From NCBI RefSeq assembly GCF_900100955.1, contig NZ_FNCC01000017.1, positions 62,001-126,000 of the forward strand: a stretch of 64,000 nt of DNA. Reading direction: 5' to 3'. This document shows positions 8,536-16,877 of the stretch, in pieces. Position 1 is the first letter of the stretch, and the number at the start of each line of letters is the position of its first letter. The notes below the pieces were generated by a model. That model was given only the letters and a program-made list of their open reading frames with translations, ran no database searches and had not been told where the DNA came from. Origin of the DNA: Lentzea fradiae (GTDB lineage Bacteria; Actinomycetota; Actinomycetes; Mycobacteriales; Pseudonocardiaceae). Made by a program: the position numbers and the translations under genes.

Positions 8536-9094
8536 CCAGCTGACCGTGCCGACGGCGGTCAAGATCGTCATCGCGGGCGGTTTCGGCACCGGCAAGACCA
8601 CGATGGTCGCGTCGGTGTCGGAGATCGCGCCGTTGAGGACGGAGGAGCTGCTCACCGAGGCGGGTGTGCACGTCGACGACCTCGTCGGCATCGAGGGCAA
8701 GGACATGACCACGGTCGCCCTGGACTTCGGGCGCATCACCATCAACACCAAGGTGGTGCTGTACCTGTTCGGCACGCCGGGCCAGAACCGCTTCTGGTTC
8801 ATGTGGGACGAGCTCGCGACCGGGGCGATCGGCGCCGTCGTCCTCGTGGACACGCGGCGGCTCGACTCGTCGTTCCCGTCCATCGACTTCTTCGAGCACC
8901 GGGACATCCCGTTCATCGTGGCCGTGAACTGCTTCGACGGCGCGCAGTCGTACACGGTGGACGAGGTGCGCCACGCGCTGGACCTGGACGAGCAGATCCC
9001 GGTGATGCTGTGCGACGCGCGGAACCGGGAGTCGTCGAAGGCGGTGCTGGTGGGGCTGATCCAGCACTCGATGAACCGGCTGGCAGCCGTCTAG
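8516..9094 (+). CDS. cvnD: Conservon small GTPase CvnD
   Basis: 192-residue Ras-like ATP/GTP-binding protein. P-loop 'GGFGTGKTT' is near residue 22, with the switch region 'DFGRI' and 'FGTPGQNRFW' replacing the usual DxxG segment, and 'VAVNCFDG' at the guanine-specificity position where classical GTPases have NKxD. This divergent G4 is usual in CvnD proteins. It overlaps cvnC by 20 bases and closes the cluster; no cytochrome P450 follows, unlike some Streptomyces conservons. Confidence 0.93.
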   Translation: MVFVGSDQLTVPTAVKIVIAGGFGTGKTTMVASVSEIAPLRTEELLTEAGVHVDDLVGIEGKDMTTVALDFGRITINTKVVLYLFGTPGQNRFWFMWDELATGAIGAVVLVDTRRLDSSFPSIDFFEHRDIPFIVAVNCFDGAQSYTVDEVRHALDLDEQIPVMLCDARNRESSKAVLVGLIQHSMNRLAAV

Positions 9095-9109
9095 CCCCGA
9101 CTCCGAACC

Positions 9110-9240
9110 GCACGCGGGGCGCTTTCGTACTGTCACGTAGTACGAGAGGCCCCCGCGTACCGTTCGGAAACGGGCTGGCGTTGTCACGCGGGAGCCCCGC
9201 GTTTCTCTGAAGGAAACGCGGGGCTCCCGCGTGACATCGG
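9110..9240. repeat. GC-rich palindromic intergenic repeat, copy A
   Basis: The gap between convergent cvnD and the dehydrogenase gene holds several copies of the core ACGCGGG[GA]-[GC]CCCCGCGT. It includes a perfect 23-bp inverted repeat (9183-9205 and 9213-9235, loop of 7). The core recurs at 51146-51289 and 60015-60160, each time between convergent genes. Copy A is more diverged from the other two. Confidence 0.75.
9183..9235. terminator. Long perfect hairpin, bidirectional terminator candidate
   Basis: Two perfectly complementary 23-base arms (9183-9205, 9213-9235) separated by TCTGAAG. Lying between two convergent stops (9094 and 9247) it can fold on either strand's transcript, so it probably ends both cvn and dehydrogenase transcripts. 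Confidence 0.7.
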
Positions 9241-9246
9241 GACTGG

Positions 9247-10113
9247 TTACTTGGCGGCGTAGTTGTGGAAGCCGCGGCCGGACTTCTTGCCCAGCAGACC
9301 CGCGTCCACCATGCGCAGCAGCAGCGGCGGCGGGGAGTACAGCGGCTCCTTGAACTCCTCGTACATCGACTCGGCGATGGCCTTCGTGGTGTCGAGGCCG
9401 ATCAGGTCGGTGAGGCGCAGCGGGCCCATCGGGTGCGCGCAGCCCAGCACCATGCCGTTGTCGATGTCGTCGGCGGAGGCGAAGCCCGACTCCAGCATGC
9501 GGATCGAGGAGAGCAGGTAGGGGATCAGCAGCGCGTTGACGACGAAGCCCGCGCGGTCCTGCGAGCGGATGACCTCCTTGTGGAGGGTCTCGCGCGCGAA
9601 CTGCTCCGCGCGGTCCTGGGTGGCGGCGCCGGTCAGCAGGGACGGCACGATCTCCACGAGCTTGAGGACCGGCACCGGGTTGAAGAAGTGCACGCCGATG
9701 ACGTGCTCGGGGCGGTTGGTCGCCATGCCGAGCTTCATGATCGGGATGGACGAGGTGTTGGACGCGAAGATGGCGTCCTCGTCCCGCACGACCTTGTCGA
9801 GGGCGGCGAAGACCTCGGTCTTGACCTGCTCGTTCTCGGCGACGGCCTCGACCACGAACTGGCGGTCGGCGAAGTCGCCGATGTCGGTGGTGAAGCGGAT
9901 GCGTCCCAGGGCGGCCTCGCGGTCGTCCTCGCTCAGCTTGCCCGACTTGACGCCTCGCGCCAGCGAGGAGGCGATCCGCCCCTGTGCCGCTTCGGCCGCG
10001 CCCGCGTTGACCTCGACGACGATGACGTCGAGGCCCGCCCGCGCGCTCACCTCGGCGATCCCGGAGCCCATGAGGCCGGAACCGACGACTCCCACACGTT
10101 GAATGTCGCTCAC
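9247..10113 (-). CDS. 3-hydroxybutyryl-CoA dehydrogenase family protein
   Basis: 288 residues, NAD-dependent 3-hydroxyacyl-CoA dehydrogenase. The N-terminal Rossmann domain has 'GVVGSGLMGSGIAE' (about 8-21) and the active-site region 'GVHFFNPVPVLKLVEIV' (about residue 142) with the catalytic His; the C-terminal 3HCDH domain has 'PMGPLRLTDLIGLD'. It interconverts acetoacetyl-CoA and 3-hydroxybutyryl-CoA or similar short acyl-CoAs. GTG start at 10113. It stands alone, convergent with cvnD and downstream of the permease/remnant pair on the same strand. Confidence 0.93.
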   Translation of the reverse strand: MSDIQRVGVVGSGLMGSGIAEVSARAGLDVIVVEVNAGAAEAAQGRIASSLARGVKSGKLSEDDREAALGRIRFTTDIGDFADRQFVVEAVAENEQVKTEVFAALDKVVRDEDAIFASNTSSIPIMKLGMATNRPEHVIGVHFFNPVPVLKLVEIVPSLLTGAATQDRAEQFARETLHKEVIRSQDRAGFVVNALLIPYLLSSIRMLESGFASADDIDNGMVLGCAHPMGPLRLTDLIGLDTTKAIAESMYEEFKEPLYSPPPLLLRMVDAGLLGKKSGRGFHNYAAK

Positions 10114-10138
10114 GTGCCCGATACTGCCACGACCGGCT

Positions 10139-10261
10139 CTACAGCTGGTTTCGGAGCGCTTCGCGCACGGTGGAGGCGTAGTCGCCTACCGGGCGGTAGC
10201 CGAGGGCCAGGGCGGCGGCACGGCTGATGAGGCCCGTGCCGCCGAGTACCAACGCCCTCAC
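10139..10261 (-). pseudogene. Remnant of an NAD-dependent epimerase/reductase with most of the gene deleted
   Basis: A 40-codon GTG-started frame overlaps the permease stop (GTGA). Its first half, 'VRALVLGGTGLISRA', is the nucleotide-binding N-terminus of an extended SDR/epimerase. Its second half, 'LGYRPVGDYASTVREAL', looks like the C-terminus of the same type of enzyme. The two ends are joined in frame, so I read it as a large internal deletion that removed the catalytic domain. A real small protein is possible but would lack the rest of the Rossmann fold. Confidence 0.6.
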
Positions 10262-11682
10262 TCCAGCTCGGCCTCCGCCTTCGCGATGGCGGCGAACTCC
10301 TCCTCCGGGGCGTTCGCGACCAGGTGGTGGCGGCTGTAGAACCAGTAGTAGGCGACCGCGACCACGACGATCCCGGCGGTGACGGCCGCCGCCACCTCGT
10401 CCACGAAGAACGTCGCGATGACGGCGGCGACGGCGAGCACCAGGGCGATGCTCGTGGTCACCACGCCACCGGGGGTCCGGTAGGGACGGGGCAGGTCGGG
10501 TGCGGTCTTCCGCAGGACGATGTGCGAGATCATCATCAGCACGTACGACAGGGCCGCGCCGAACACCGCGATGTTGATGAGCCGCGCGCCGCCGTTGACC
10601 GGGTCGACCGTCTTCATGGTGGTCGCGAGGACGAACCCGATGGTGCCGGGCACGATCAGCGCGAGGTACGGGGTCTTGCGCTTGCCGGTCTTCGACATCC
10701 ACCGGGGCAGGTAGCCGGCCCGCGACAGCGCGAAGAGCTGCCGCGAGTAGGCGTAGATGATCGAGAAGAACGACGCGATCAGGCCCGCCAGGCCGACGTA
10801 GTTCACGAGCTGCGCCAGGAAGTTGTCGCCGCCGTAGGCCGCGCGCACGGCCTCGGGCAGCGGGTTGCCGGACTCCTTCAGCGCGTTGGCGCCCGCGCCG
10901 CCCGGTGCGACCAGCAGGATCGTGGCGGCGAAGACCAGCAGGACGATCATCGCGCCGATGATGCCGCGCGGCATGTCGCGCTTCGGGTCGCGGGCCTCCT
11001 CCGCGGCCAGCGGCACACCTTCGACGGCCAGGAAGAACCAGATGCCGAACACCAGCGCGCCCCACGCCCCGGTGACGCCCATCGGCAGGAACGAGCCGTC
11101 GCCGATGTCGAAGAGCTTGTCGGTGGAGAACTTGGGGACCATGCCGGCCACGAACGCGACCAGGGCGACCACCGCGATGCCGGTGATGACGAACATCACC
11201 CGCAGCGCCTCGCCGACGCCGTAGAGGTGGATGCCGATGAAGAGGACGTAGCAGGCCAGGTACACCGGCCAGGTCGCGTCGAGCAGTCCGAGGGCCTTCA
11301 CGTAGTCGCCGATGAACACCGAGATCGCGGCGGGCGCGATGGCGTACTCGATGAGGATGGCGATACCTGTCGCGTACCCGCCCAACGGGCCGAGCGCGCG
11401 CCTCGCGAAGCCGTAGCCCGCGCCTGCCACGGGCAGTGCGGAGGCCAGTTCGGCGAGACCGAACACCATGCACGTGTACATCGTCGCCATGAGGATCGTG
11501 GCGATCAGCAAGCCACCCCAGCCGCCTTGGGCGAGACCGAAGTTCCAGCCGGCGAAGTCGCCGGAGATCACGTACGAGACTCCCAGCCCGGCCAGCAGGA
11601 CCCAGCCCGCCGCGCCCTTCTTCAGCTGTCGGTGCTCGAGGTAGTCGCTGCTCACCTTCTCGTACTCGACGTGCTTGGCCAT
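10258..11682 (-). CDS. APC-family permease, ethanolamine permease type
   Basis: 474 residues from the ATG at 11682, chosen over the upstream open frame for its AGGAG ribosome site. It has about 12 membrane segments; the N-terminus 'GWVLLAGLGVSYVISGDFAGWNFGLAQGG' segment and the 'GAGYGFARRALGPLGGYATG' region resemble the ethanolamine permease branch of the amino acid-polyamine-organocation family. It is divergent from a gamma-glutamyl ligase operon with a 110-base gap, so import of ethanolamine or a related amine is a good inference. Other amines or amino acids remain possible. Confidence 0.82.
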   Translation of the reverse strand: MAKHVEYEKVSSDYLEHRQLKKGAAGWVLLAGLGVSYVISGDFAGWNFGLAQGGWGGLLIATILMATMYTCMVFGLAELASALPVAGAGYGFARRALGPLGGYATGIAILIEYAIAPAAISVFIGDYVKALGLLDATWPVYLACYVLFIGIHLYGVGEALRVMFVITGIAVVALVAFVAGMVPKFSTDKLFDIGDGSFLPMGVTGAWGALVFGIWFFLAVEGVPLAAEEARDPKRDMPRGIIGAMIVLLVFAATILLVAPGGAGANALKESGNPLPEAVRAAYGGDNFLAQLVNYVGLAGLIASFFSIIYAYSRQLFALSRAGYLPRWMSKTGKRKTPYLALIVPGTIGFVLATTMKTVDPVNGGARLINIAVFGAALSYVLMMISHIVLRKTAPDLPRPYRTPGGVVTTSIALVLAVAAVIATFFVDEVAAAVTAGIVVVAVAYYWFYSRHHLVANAPEEEFAAIAKAEAELE

Positions 11683-11792
11683 ATGGACTCCTAATAGTCC
11701 TTTGAGCGGTGGTTGAGGGTGGCGCTCACCGACGGGCGGTGTCAAGATGAGGCCGCCAATGGCTCGCAGACATACCTTTGGAGGAACGCGGG

Positions 11793-13133
11793 ATGCTGAC
11801 CGTCGAGGAGTTGCGCGAGGCCGTGGACACCGGGGAGATCGACACCGTCCTGGTCGCGATCGTGGACATGCAGGGCCGCCTGCAGGGCAAGCGCTGCGCC
11901 GCCCGGTACTTCCTCGACGAGGTGCTCGGTCACTCCGCCGAGGGCTGCAACTACCTCATGGCGGTCGACGTCGAGATGAACCCGGTCAGCGGGTTCGCGA
12001 TGTCGAGCTGGGAGCGCGGGTACGGCGACTTCGTGATGAAGCCGGACGTCGAGACGCTGCGCCGCGTCCCGTGGCAGGAGGGCACGGCGCTGGTGATGTG
12101 CGACGTCGTGTGGGAGAACGGTGAGCCGGTCGTCGCCTCGCCCCGGCAGGTCCTGCGCAAGCAGCTCGACCGGCTCTCCGAGCTGGGCCTCGACGCGTAC
12201 GTGGGCACCGAGCTGGAGTTCATCGTCTTCGAGGACACCTACGAGCAGGCGTGGAACGCGGGCTATCGCAACCTCACGCCGTCCAACCAGTACAACGTCG
12301 ACTACTCGCTGCTCGGCACCGCGCGCGTCGAGCCGCTGCTGCGGGCCATCCGCAACGGCATGACCGGCGCGGGCATGGTCGTCGAGTCGGCCAAGGGCGA
12401 GTGCAACCCCGGCCAGCACGAGATCGCGTTCCGCTACACGACGGCGCTGCGCACGTGCGACCAGCACGCCATCTACAAGAACGGCGCCAAGGAGATCGCG
12501 TCGTTGCAGGGCAAGTCGCTCACGTTCATGGCGAAGTACAACGAGCGCGAGGGCAACTCCTGCCACATCCACCTGTCGCTGCGCTCCAAGGACGGCGAGC
12601 CGGTGTTCGCCGAGGGCCGCGGCATGAGCAAGCTCATGAAGCACTTCCTCGCGGGCCAGCTGGCCGCGTTGCGCGAGTTCACCTACTTCCTCGCGCCGAA
12701 CATCAACTCCTACAAGCGGTTCGTCGAGGGCTCGTTCGCGCCGACCGCCGTGGCGTGGGGCCGCGACAACCGCACGTGCGCGCTGCGGGTCGTCGGGCAC
12801 GGGCAGTCTTTGCGGTTCGAGAACCGGGTACCCGGTGGGGACGTGAACCCGTACCTCGCGGTGGCGGCGCTGATCGCGGCCGGTCTGCACGGCGTCGAGC
12901 AGGAGCTGGAGCTGGAGGACGAGTTCGTCGGCAACGCCTACGCGTCGGACCGCCCGACCGTGCCCACGACCCTGCGGGAGGCCGCGGACCTGCTGGCCGC
13001 CAGCGAGATCGCGCGGTCGGCGTTCGGCGCGGAGGTCGTCGACCACTACCTGAACGCGGCGAAGGTCGAGCTGACGGCGTTCGAGGCGGCGGTCACGGAC
13101 TGGGAGAAGGTGCGCGGCTTTGAGCGCCTCTGA
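11793..13133 (+). CDS. Glutamine synthetase-like gamma-glutamyl-amine ligase (ethanolamide/polyamine type)
   Basis: 446 residues. Catalytic-fold motifs of type I glutamine synthetases are intact: 'VGTELEFIVFED' (about 140), 'ESAKGECNPGQHEI' (about 198), 'GNSCHIHLSLR' (about 252) and 'GRDNRTCALRV' (about 325). It lacks a classical adenylylation site. The neighbours (ethanolamine-type permease, C26 hydrolase, aldehyde dehydrogenase) match the gamma-glutamylation route where glutamate is ligated to ethanolamine (GlnA4-like) or polyamines (GlnA3/PuuA-like). I start at ATG 11793, with GGAGG nine bases upstream; a TTG lies at 11778. Substrate is inferred. Confidence 0.88.
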   Translation: MLTVEELREAVDTGEIDTVLVAIVDMQGRLQGKRCAARYFLDEVLGHSAEGCNYLMAVDVEMNPVSGFAMSSWERGYGDFVMKPDVETLRRVPWQEGTALVMCDVVWENGEPVVASPRQVLRKQLDRLSELGLDAYVGTELEFIVFEDTYEQAWNAGYRNLTPSNQYNVDYSLLGTARVEPLLRAIRNGMTGAGMVVESAKGECNPGQHEIAFRYTTALRTCDQHAIYKNGAKEIASLQGKSLTFMAKYNEREGNSCHIHLSLRSKDGEPVFAEGRGMSKLMKHFLAGQLAALREFTYFLAPNINSYKRFVEGSFAPTAVAWGRDNRTCALRVVGHGQSLRFENRVPGGDVNPYLAVAALIAAGLHGVEQELELEDEFVGNAYASDRPTVPTTLREAADLLAASEIARSAFGAEVVDHYLNAAKVELTAFEAAVTDWEKVRGFERL

Positions 13134-13824
13134 ACCGCTGATCGGGATCAGCACGTACCTGGAGCGCACGCGCTTCGGCCACTGGGACGTGGAGGCCGCG
13201 GTGCTCTACCGCGGCTACCTCGACTGCGTCGTCCGTGCGGGCGGCACGCCGGTCATGCTGCCGCCGGTCGGCACGTGGTCGGCGGAGACCATCGCGTTCC
13301 TCGACGGGCTGGTGATCGCGGGCGGCGCGGACATCGATCCCGCCACCTACGGCGCGGAGAAGCACGAGAGGACCGGCGAGCCGCGCCGTGACCGCGACGA
13401 GGCCGAGCTCGCGCTCGTCGAGGCCGGGCTGAAGCTCGACCTGCCGGTGTTCGGGGTGTGCCGGGGCATGCAGGTGCTCAACGTCGCGCTCGGCGGCACG
13501 CTGCACCAGCACATCGAGGGCCACAACCCGGCGCCCGGCGTGTTCGAGCACACCGACATCGCGGTCGAGCCGGACACCCTGCTGCACACGATCCTCGGCG
13601 ACCGCACCAACGTGCAGTGCCACCACCACCAGTCGCTGGACCGGGTCGCGGCGGGCCTGCGGGTCACCGCCACCGCCGCGGACGGCACGGTCGAGGCCGT
13701 CGAGCTGGACGGCGCGCGGTTCGTCGTCGGTGTGCAGTCGCACCCCGAGCAGGACGTCGAGGACCTGAGGCTGTTCGAGGCACTGGTGGACGCCGCCCGA
13801 GACTTCGCGAGGAGAAAAGCGTGA
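13120..13824 (+). CDS. Class I glutamine amidotransferase-like gamma-glutamyl hydrolase (PuuD-like, peptidase C26)
   Basis: 234 residues. Nucleophile elbow 'PVFGVCRGMQVLNVALGG' (Cys about 113), and the His-Glu pair in 'GVQSHPEQD' near the C-terminus form the triad. The 'GGADIDPATYG' segment is typical of gamma-glutamyl-GABA hydrolases. It would release glutamate from a gamma-glutamyl acid, here possibly gamma-glutamylglycine. The likely start is TTG 13120, overlapping the ligase gene by 14 bases with a GAGAAGG site; no in-frame ATG/GTG lies close. Confidence 0.88.
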   Translation: MSASEPLIGISTYLERTRFGHWDVEAAVLYRGYLDCVVRAGGTPVMLPPVGTWSAETIAFLDGLVIAGGADIDPATYGAEKHERTGEPRRDRDEAELALVEAGLKLDLPVFGVCRGMQVLNVALGGTLHQHIEGHNPAPGVFEHTDIAVEPDTLLHTILGDRTNVQCHHHQSLDRVAAGLRVTATAADGTVEAVELDGARFVVGVQSHPEQDVEDLRLFEALVDAARDFARRKA

Positions 13825-15173
13825 CCTTCGACGTCATCAACCCGGCCACCGAGAAGGTGCTGCGGTCCGTGCCGCACACCTCCCTGGAGGAGACGGACGC
13901 GGCCATCGCCCGCGCGCAGAAGGCGTTCGAGAGCTGGCGGACCGTGGCCCCCGGCGACCGGGCGCGGCTGCTGCGCAGGTTCGCGGAGGTCGTCGACGCC
14001 CACAACGAGGAGCTGGCACGGCTGGAGGTCGAGAACTCCGGCCACACCATCGGCAACGCGCGGTGGGAGGCGGGCAACGTCCGCGACGTGCTCCAGTACT
14101 ACTCGGCGGCGCCGGAACGCCTGTTCGGCAAGCAGATCCCGGTCGCGGGCGGCCTCGACGTGACGTTCCACGAACCGCTCGGCGTCGTCGGCGTGATCGT
14201 GCCGTGGAACTTCCCGATGCCCATCGCCGGCTGGGGTTTCGCGCCCGCGCTCGCCGCCGGCAACACCGTCGTGCTCAAGCCCGCCGAGGTGACGCCGCTG
14301 ACCGCGATCCGGCTCGGCGAGCTGGCGCTGGAGGCGGGCCTGCCGGAGAACGTGTTCCAGGTGCTGCCGGGCAAGGGCAGCGTCGTGGGCAACCGGTTCG
14401 TCACGCATCCCTTGGTGCGCAAGGTGGTCTTCACCGGCTCCACCGAGGTCGGCAAGCAGGTCATGGCGGGCTGCGCGGACCAGGTGAAGCGGGTGACGCT
14501 GGAGCTGGGCGGCAAGTCGGCCAACATCGTCTTCGCCGACTCCGACCTGGAGAAGGCCGCCGCCACCGCGCCGTACGGGGTGTTCGACAACGCCGGGCAG
14601 GACTGCTGCGCCCGGTCGCGCATCCTCGTGCAGGCGAGCGTCTACGACCGGTTCATGGAGCTGCTGGAACCCGCGGTGAAGGGCGTCAAGGTCGGTGAGC
14701 CGGGGGACGAGGCCACCGAGATGGGGCCGCTGATCACCGCCGCACACCTCGGCAAGGTCGCGTCTTACGTCCCAGACGACTCCCACGTGGCCTTCCGCGG
14801 TTCGGCCCCGGACGGACCGGGTTTCTGGTTCCCGCCGACGGTGCTGACGCCGCCCGCCGACCACGCGACCGTCCGCGAGGAGATCTTCGGACCGGTCGTC
14901 GTCGTGCTGCCGTTCACCGACGAGGCCGACGCGGTCCGCATCGCCAACGACTCCGAGTACGGCCTGTCCGGGTCGATCTGGACGAACGACGTCGGCCGCG
15001 CCCTCCGCGTCTCCCGTGCCGTCGAGGCCGGGAACCTGTCGGTGAACTCGCACTCGTCCGTCCGCTACTGGACGCCGTTCGGCGGCGTGAAGCAGTCGGG
15101 GCTGGGCCGCGAGCTCGGGCCGGACGCGCTCGACGCCTTCACCGAAGTCAAGAACGTCTTCATCGCAACTTGA
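13821..15173 (+). CDS. NAD(P)-dependent aldehyde dehydrogenase (PuuC-like role)
   Basis: 450 residues, full ALDH superfamily length. Visible are 'PWNFPMPIAGWGFAPALAAGN' region, 'FTGSTEVGKQVM' cofactor segment, catalytic Glu in 'TLELGGKSANIVF' and catalytic Cys in 'AGQDCCARSRI' (about 258). GTG start overlaps the hydrolase stop (GTGA). In the proposed route it oxidises the gamma-glutamyl aldehyde to the acid before hydrolysis. Assignment to that substrate rests on operon context. Confidence 0.9.
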   Translation: MTFDVINPATEKVLRSVPHTSLEETDAAIARAQKAFESWRTVAPGDRARLLRRFAEVVDAHNEELARLEVENSGHTIGNARWEAGNVRDVLQYYSAAPERLFGKQIPVAGGLDVTFHEPLGVVGVIVPWNFPMPIAGWGFAPALAAGNTVVLKPAEVTPLTAIRLGELALEAGLPENVFQVLPGKGSVVGNRFVTHPLVRKVVFTGSTEVGKQVMAGCADQVKRVTLELGGKSANIVFADSDLEKAAATAPYGVFDNAGQDCCARSRILVQASVYDRFMELLEPAVKGVKVGEPGDEATEMGPLITAAHLGKVASYVPDDSHVAFRGSAPDGPGFWFPPTVLTPPADHATVREEIFGPVVVVLPFTDEADAVRIANDSEYGLSGSIWTNDVGRALRVSRAVEAGNLSVNSHSSVRYWTPFGGVKQSGLGRELGPDALDAFTEVKNVFIAT

Positions 15174-15221
15174 CCCCTGGGCGACCTGACCCGATCCCGG
15201 GCCGATCTGAGGAGAACTGAA

Positions 15222-15989
15222 ATGGTGCAGCGACTCGAGGGCCGCGTGGCCGTCGTGACGGGTGGCGGCAGCGGCATCGGACTCGCGACCGTGCGCAGGC
15301 TCGCGAGCGAGGGCGCCAAGGTCGTCGTCGCGGACCTCGACCCGGAGACGGGCAAGGCCGCCGCGGACGAAGTGGGCGGGCTGTTCGTCCAGGTCGACGT
15401 GACCGACGAGGAACAGGTCAAGGCGCTGTTCCAGACCACTGTGGACACCTACGGCAAGCTGGACATCGCGTTCAACAACGCCGGTATCTCGCCGCCCGAC
15501 GACGACTCGATCCTCACGACGGGCATCGAGGCGTGGGACCGCGTGCAGAAGGTCAACCTGACGTCGGTCTACCTGTGCTGCAAGTACGCCATCCCGCACA
15601 TGCAGGCCAACGGCAAGGGCTCGATCATCAACACCGCGTCGTTCGTCGCGACGATGGGCGCGGCGACGTCGCAGATCTCCTACACCGCCTCGAAGGGCGG
15701 CGTGCTCGCGATGTCGCGCGAGCTCGGCGTGCAGTTCGCGCGGGAGGGCATCCGCGTCAACGCCCTGTCTCCCGGGCCGGTCAACACCCCGCTGCTGCGG
15801 GAGCTGTTCGCCAAGGACCCGGAGCGGGCCGCGCGCAGGCTCGTGCACGTGCCGATGGGCCGGTTCGCCGAACCCGAGGAGATCGCCGCGGCGGTCGCGT
15901 TCCTCGCCTCCGACGACTCGTCGTTCATGACGGCGTCGAACTTCCTCGTGGACGGCGGCATCGCCGGCGCGTACGTGACGCCGCTGTAG
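15222..15989 (+). CDS. Short-chain dehydrogenase/reductase
   Basis: 255-residue classical SDR: cofactor motif 'TGGGSGIGLAT' (about 14-24), 'NNAGI', and the Ser...Tyr-x3-Lys set ('NTASF', 'YTASKGG'). Acidic residue in 'VVADLD' favours NAD. It lies 48 bases after the aldehyde dehydrogenase with an AGGAGAA site. It could catalyse the alcohol-to-aldehyde step on gamma-glutamylethanolamide, which the pathway needs and no other gene here obviously supplies; this is inference. Confidence 0.88.
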   Translation: MVQRLEGRVAVVTGGGSGIGLATVRRLASEGAKVVVADLDPETGKAAADEVGGLFVQVDVTDEEQVKALFQTTVDTYGKLDIAFNNAGISPPDDDSILTTGIEAWDRVQKVNLTSVYLCCKYAIPHMQANGKGSIINTASFVATMGAATSQISYTASKGGVLAMSRELGVQFAREGIRVNALSPGPVNTPLLRELFAKDPERAARRLVHVPMGRFAEPEEIAAAVAFLASDDSSFMTASNFLVDGGIAGAYVTPL

Positions 15990-15991
15990 TC

Positions 15992-16690
15992 GTGGTCGAG
16001 CACGCGCAGGACGCGTTGTTCCGCCCCGTGCGGGCGGGCAACGCGTTCGAGGAGACCGTCGAACGGCTCATGCAGTCCATCCGGCTTGGCGTCGTCGCGC
16101 CGGGGGAGCGGCTGCCGTCCGAACGGGACCTGGCCACCCGGCTCGGCGTGAGCCGGGTGACCGTGCGTGAGGCCATCAGGTCGTTGCAGGAGAACAACTA
16201 CGTGGAGTCGCGGCGCGGTCGCTACGGCGGCACGTTCGTCACCGGTGAGGTCCAGAAGGCCGTTTCCGGCAAGGACTTCGGCGACGTCCACGACGTGCTG
16301 ACGCTGCGCAAGGTCCTGGAGACCGGCGCGGCGGAGACCGCGGCGGGCCGGTCGCTCGGACCCGCCGAACGGCGTGGCCTGCGCGCCCGACTGGAGGAGG
16401 CGTCGGCCTCCCCGCTGGCGCAGTACCGGCGCAAGGACTCCCGGCTGCACCTCGCGATCGCCGAGGCCACCGGGTCCGCCGCGCTCACCGCCGCCGTCGC
16501 CGAGTCGCGGATGCGGGCGAACGAGCTGCTGGACCACATCCCGCTGCTCAAGCAGAACCTCGCGCACTCCAACGCCCAGCACGAGCGGATCATCACCTCC
16601 ATTTTGGACGGAGACCCGGCGGCGGCGCGGCAGGCGATGGCCGAGCACCTCGACGGGACGGCGTCGCTGCTGAGGGGCTTCCTGGTCTGA
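15992..16690 (+). CDS. GntR/FadR-family transcriptional regulator
   Basis: 232 residues from GTG 15992, two bases after the SDR stop. The N-terminal winged helix ('RLPSERDLATRLGVSRVTVREAIRSLQ') is followed by an all-helical FCD/FadR effector domain with metal-binding histidines ('RLHLAIAEATG', 'NAQHERI'). As the last gene of the operon, it probably represses it in the absence of the amine substrate or an intermediate. The target is inferred. Confidence 0.9.
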   Translation: MVEHAQDALFRPVRAGNAFEETVERLMQSIRLGVVAPGERLPSERDLATRLGVSRVTVREAIRSLQENNYVESRRGRYGGTFVTGEVQKAVSGKDFGDVHDVLTLRKVLETGAAETAAGRSLGPAERRGLRARLEEASASPLAQYRRKDSRLHLAIAEATGSAALTAAVAESRMRANELLDHIPLLKQNLAHSNAQHERIITSILDGDPAAARQAMAEHLDGTASLLRGFLV

Positions 16691-16877
16691 CCGCTCAGAC
16701 TCACCAAAACCGCATCGGTGTGCGATGATGCTCGCCTGGGGCCAGGCGGTATGAAAACGTTTGCACGCACGATTGTCCTGTTGTCATGCCCGTTCCGCGA
16801 GAACAGCCCTTGGCGTGGGCCTTGCGGACAGTTACCGTCCGAACACCTCGGGGGACTTGCAGCGCGAGGAGCTGTTG

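Noticed and set aside
9095..9246. Small non-coding RNA between cvnD and the dehydrogenase
   Set aside because: The hairpins are explained as a repeat element and bidirectional terminator between convergent genes; no promoter-like sequence is evident.
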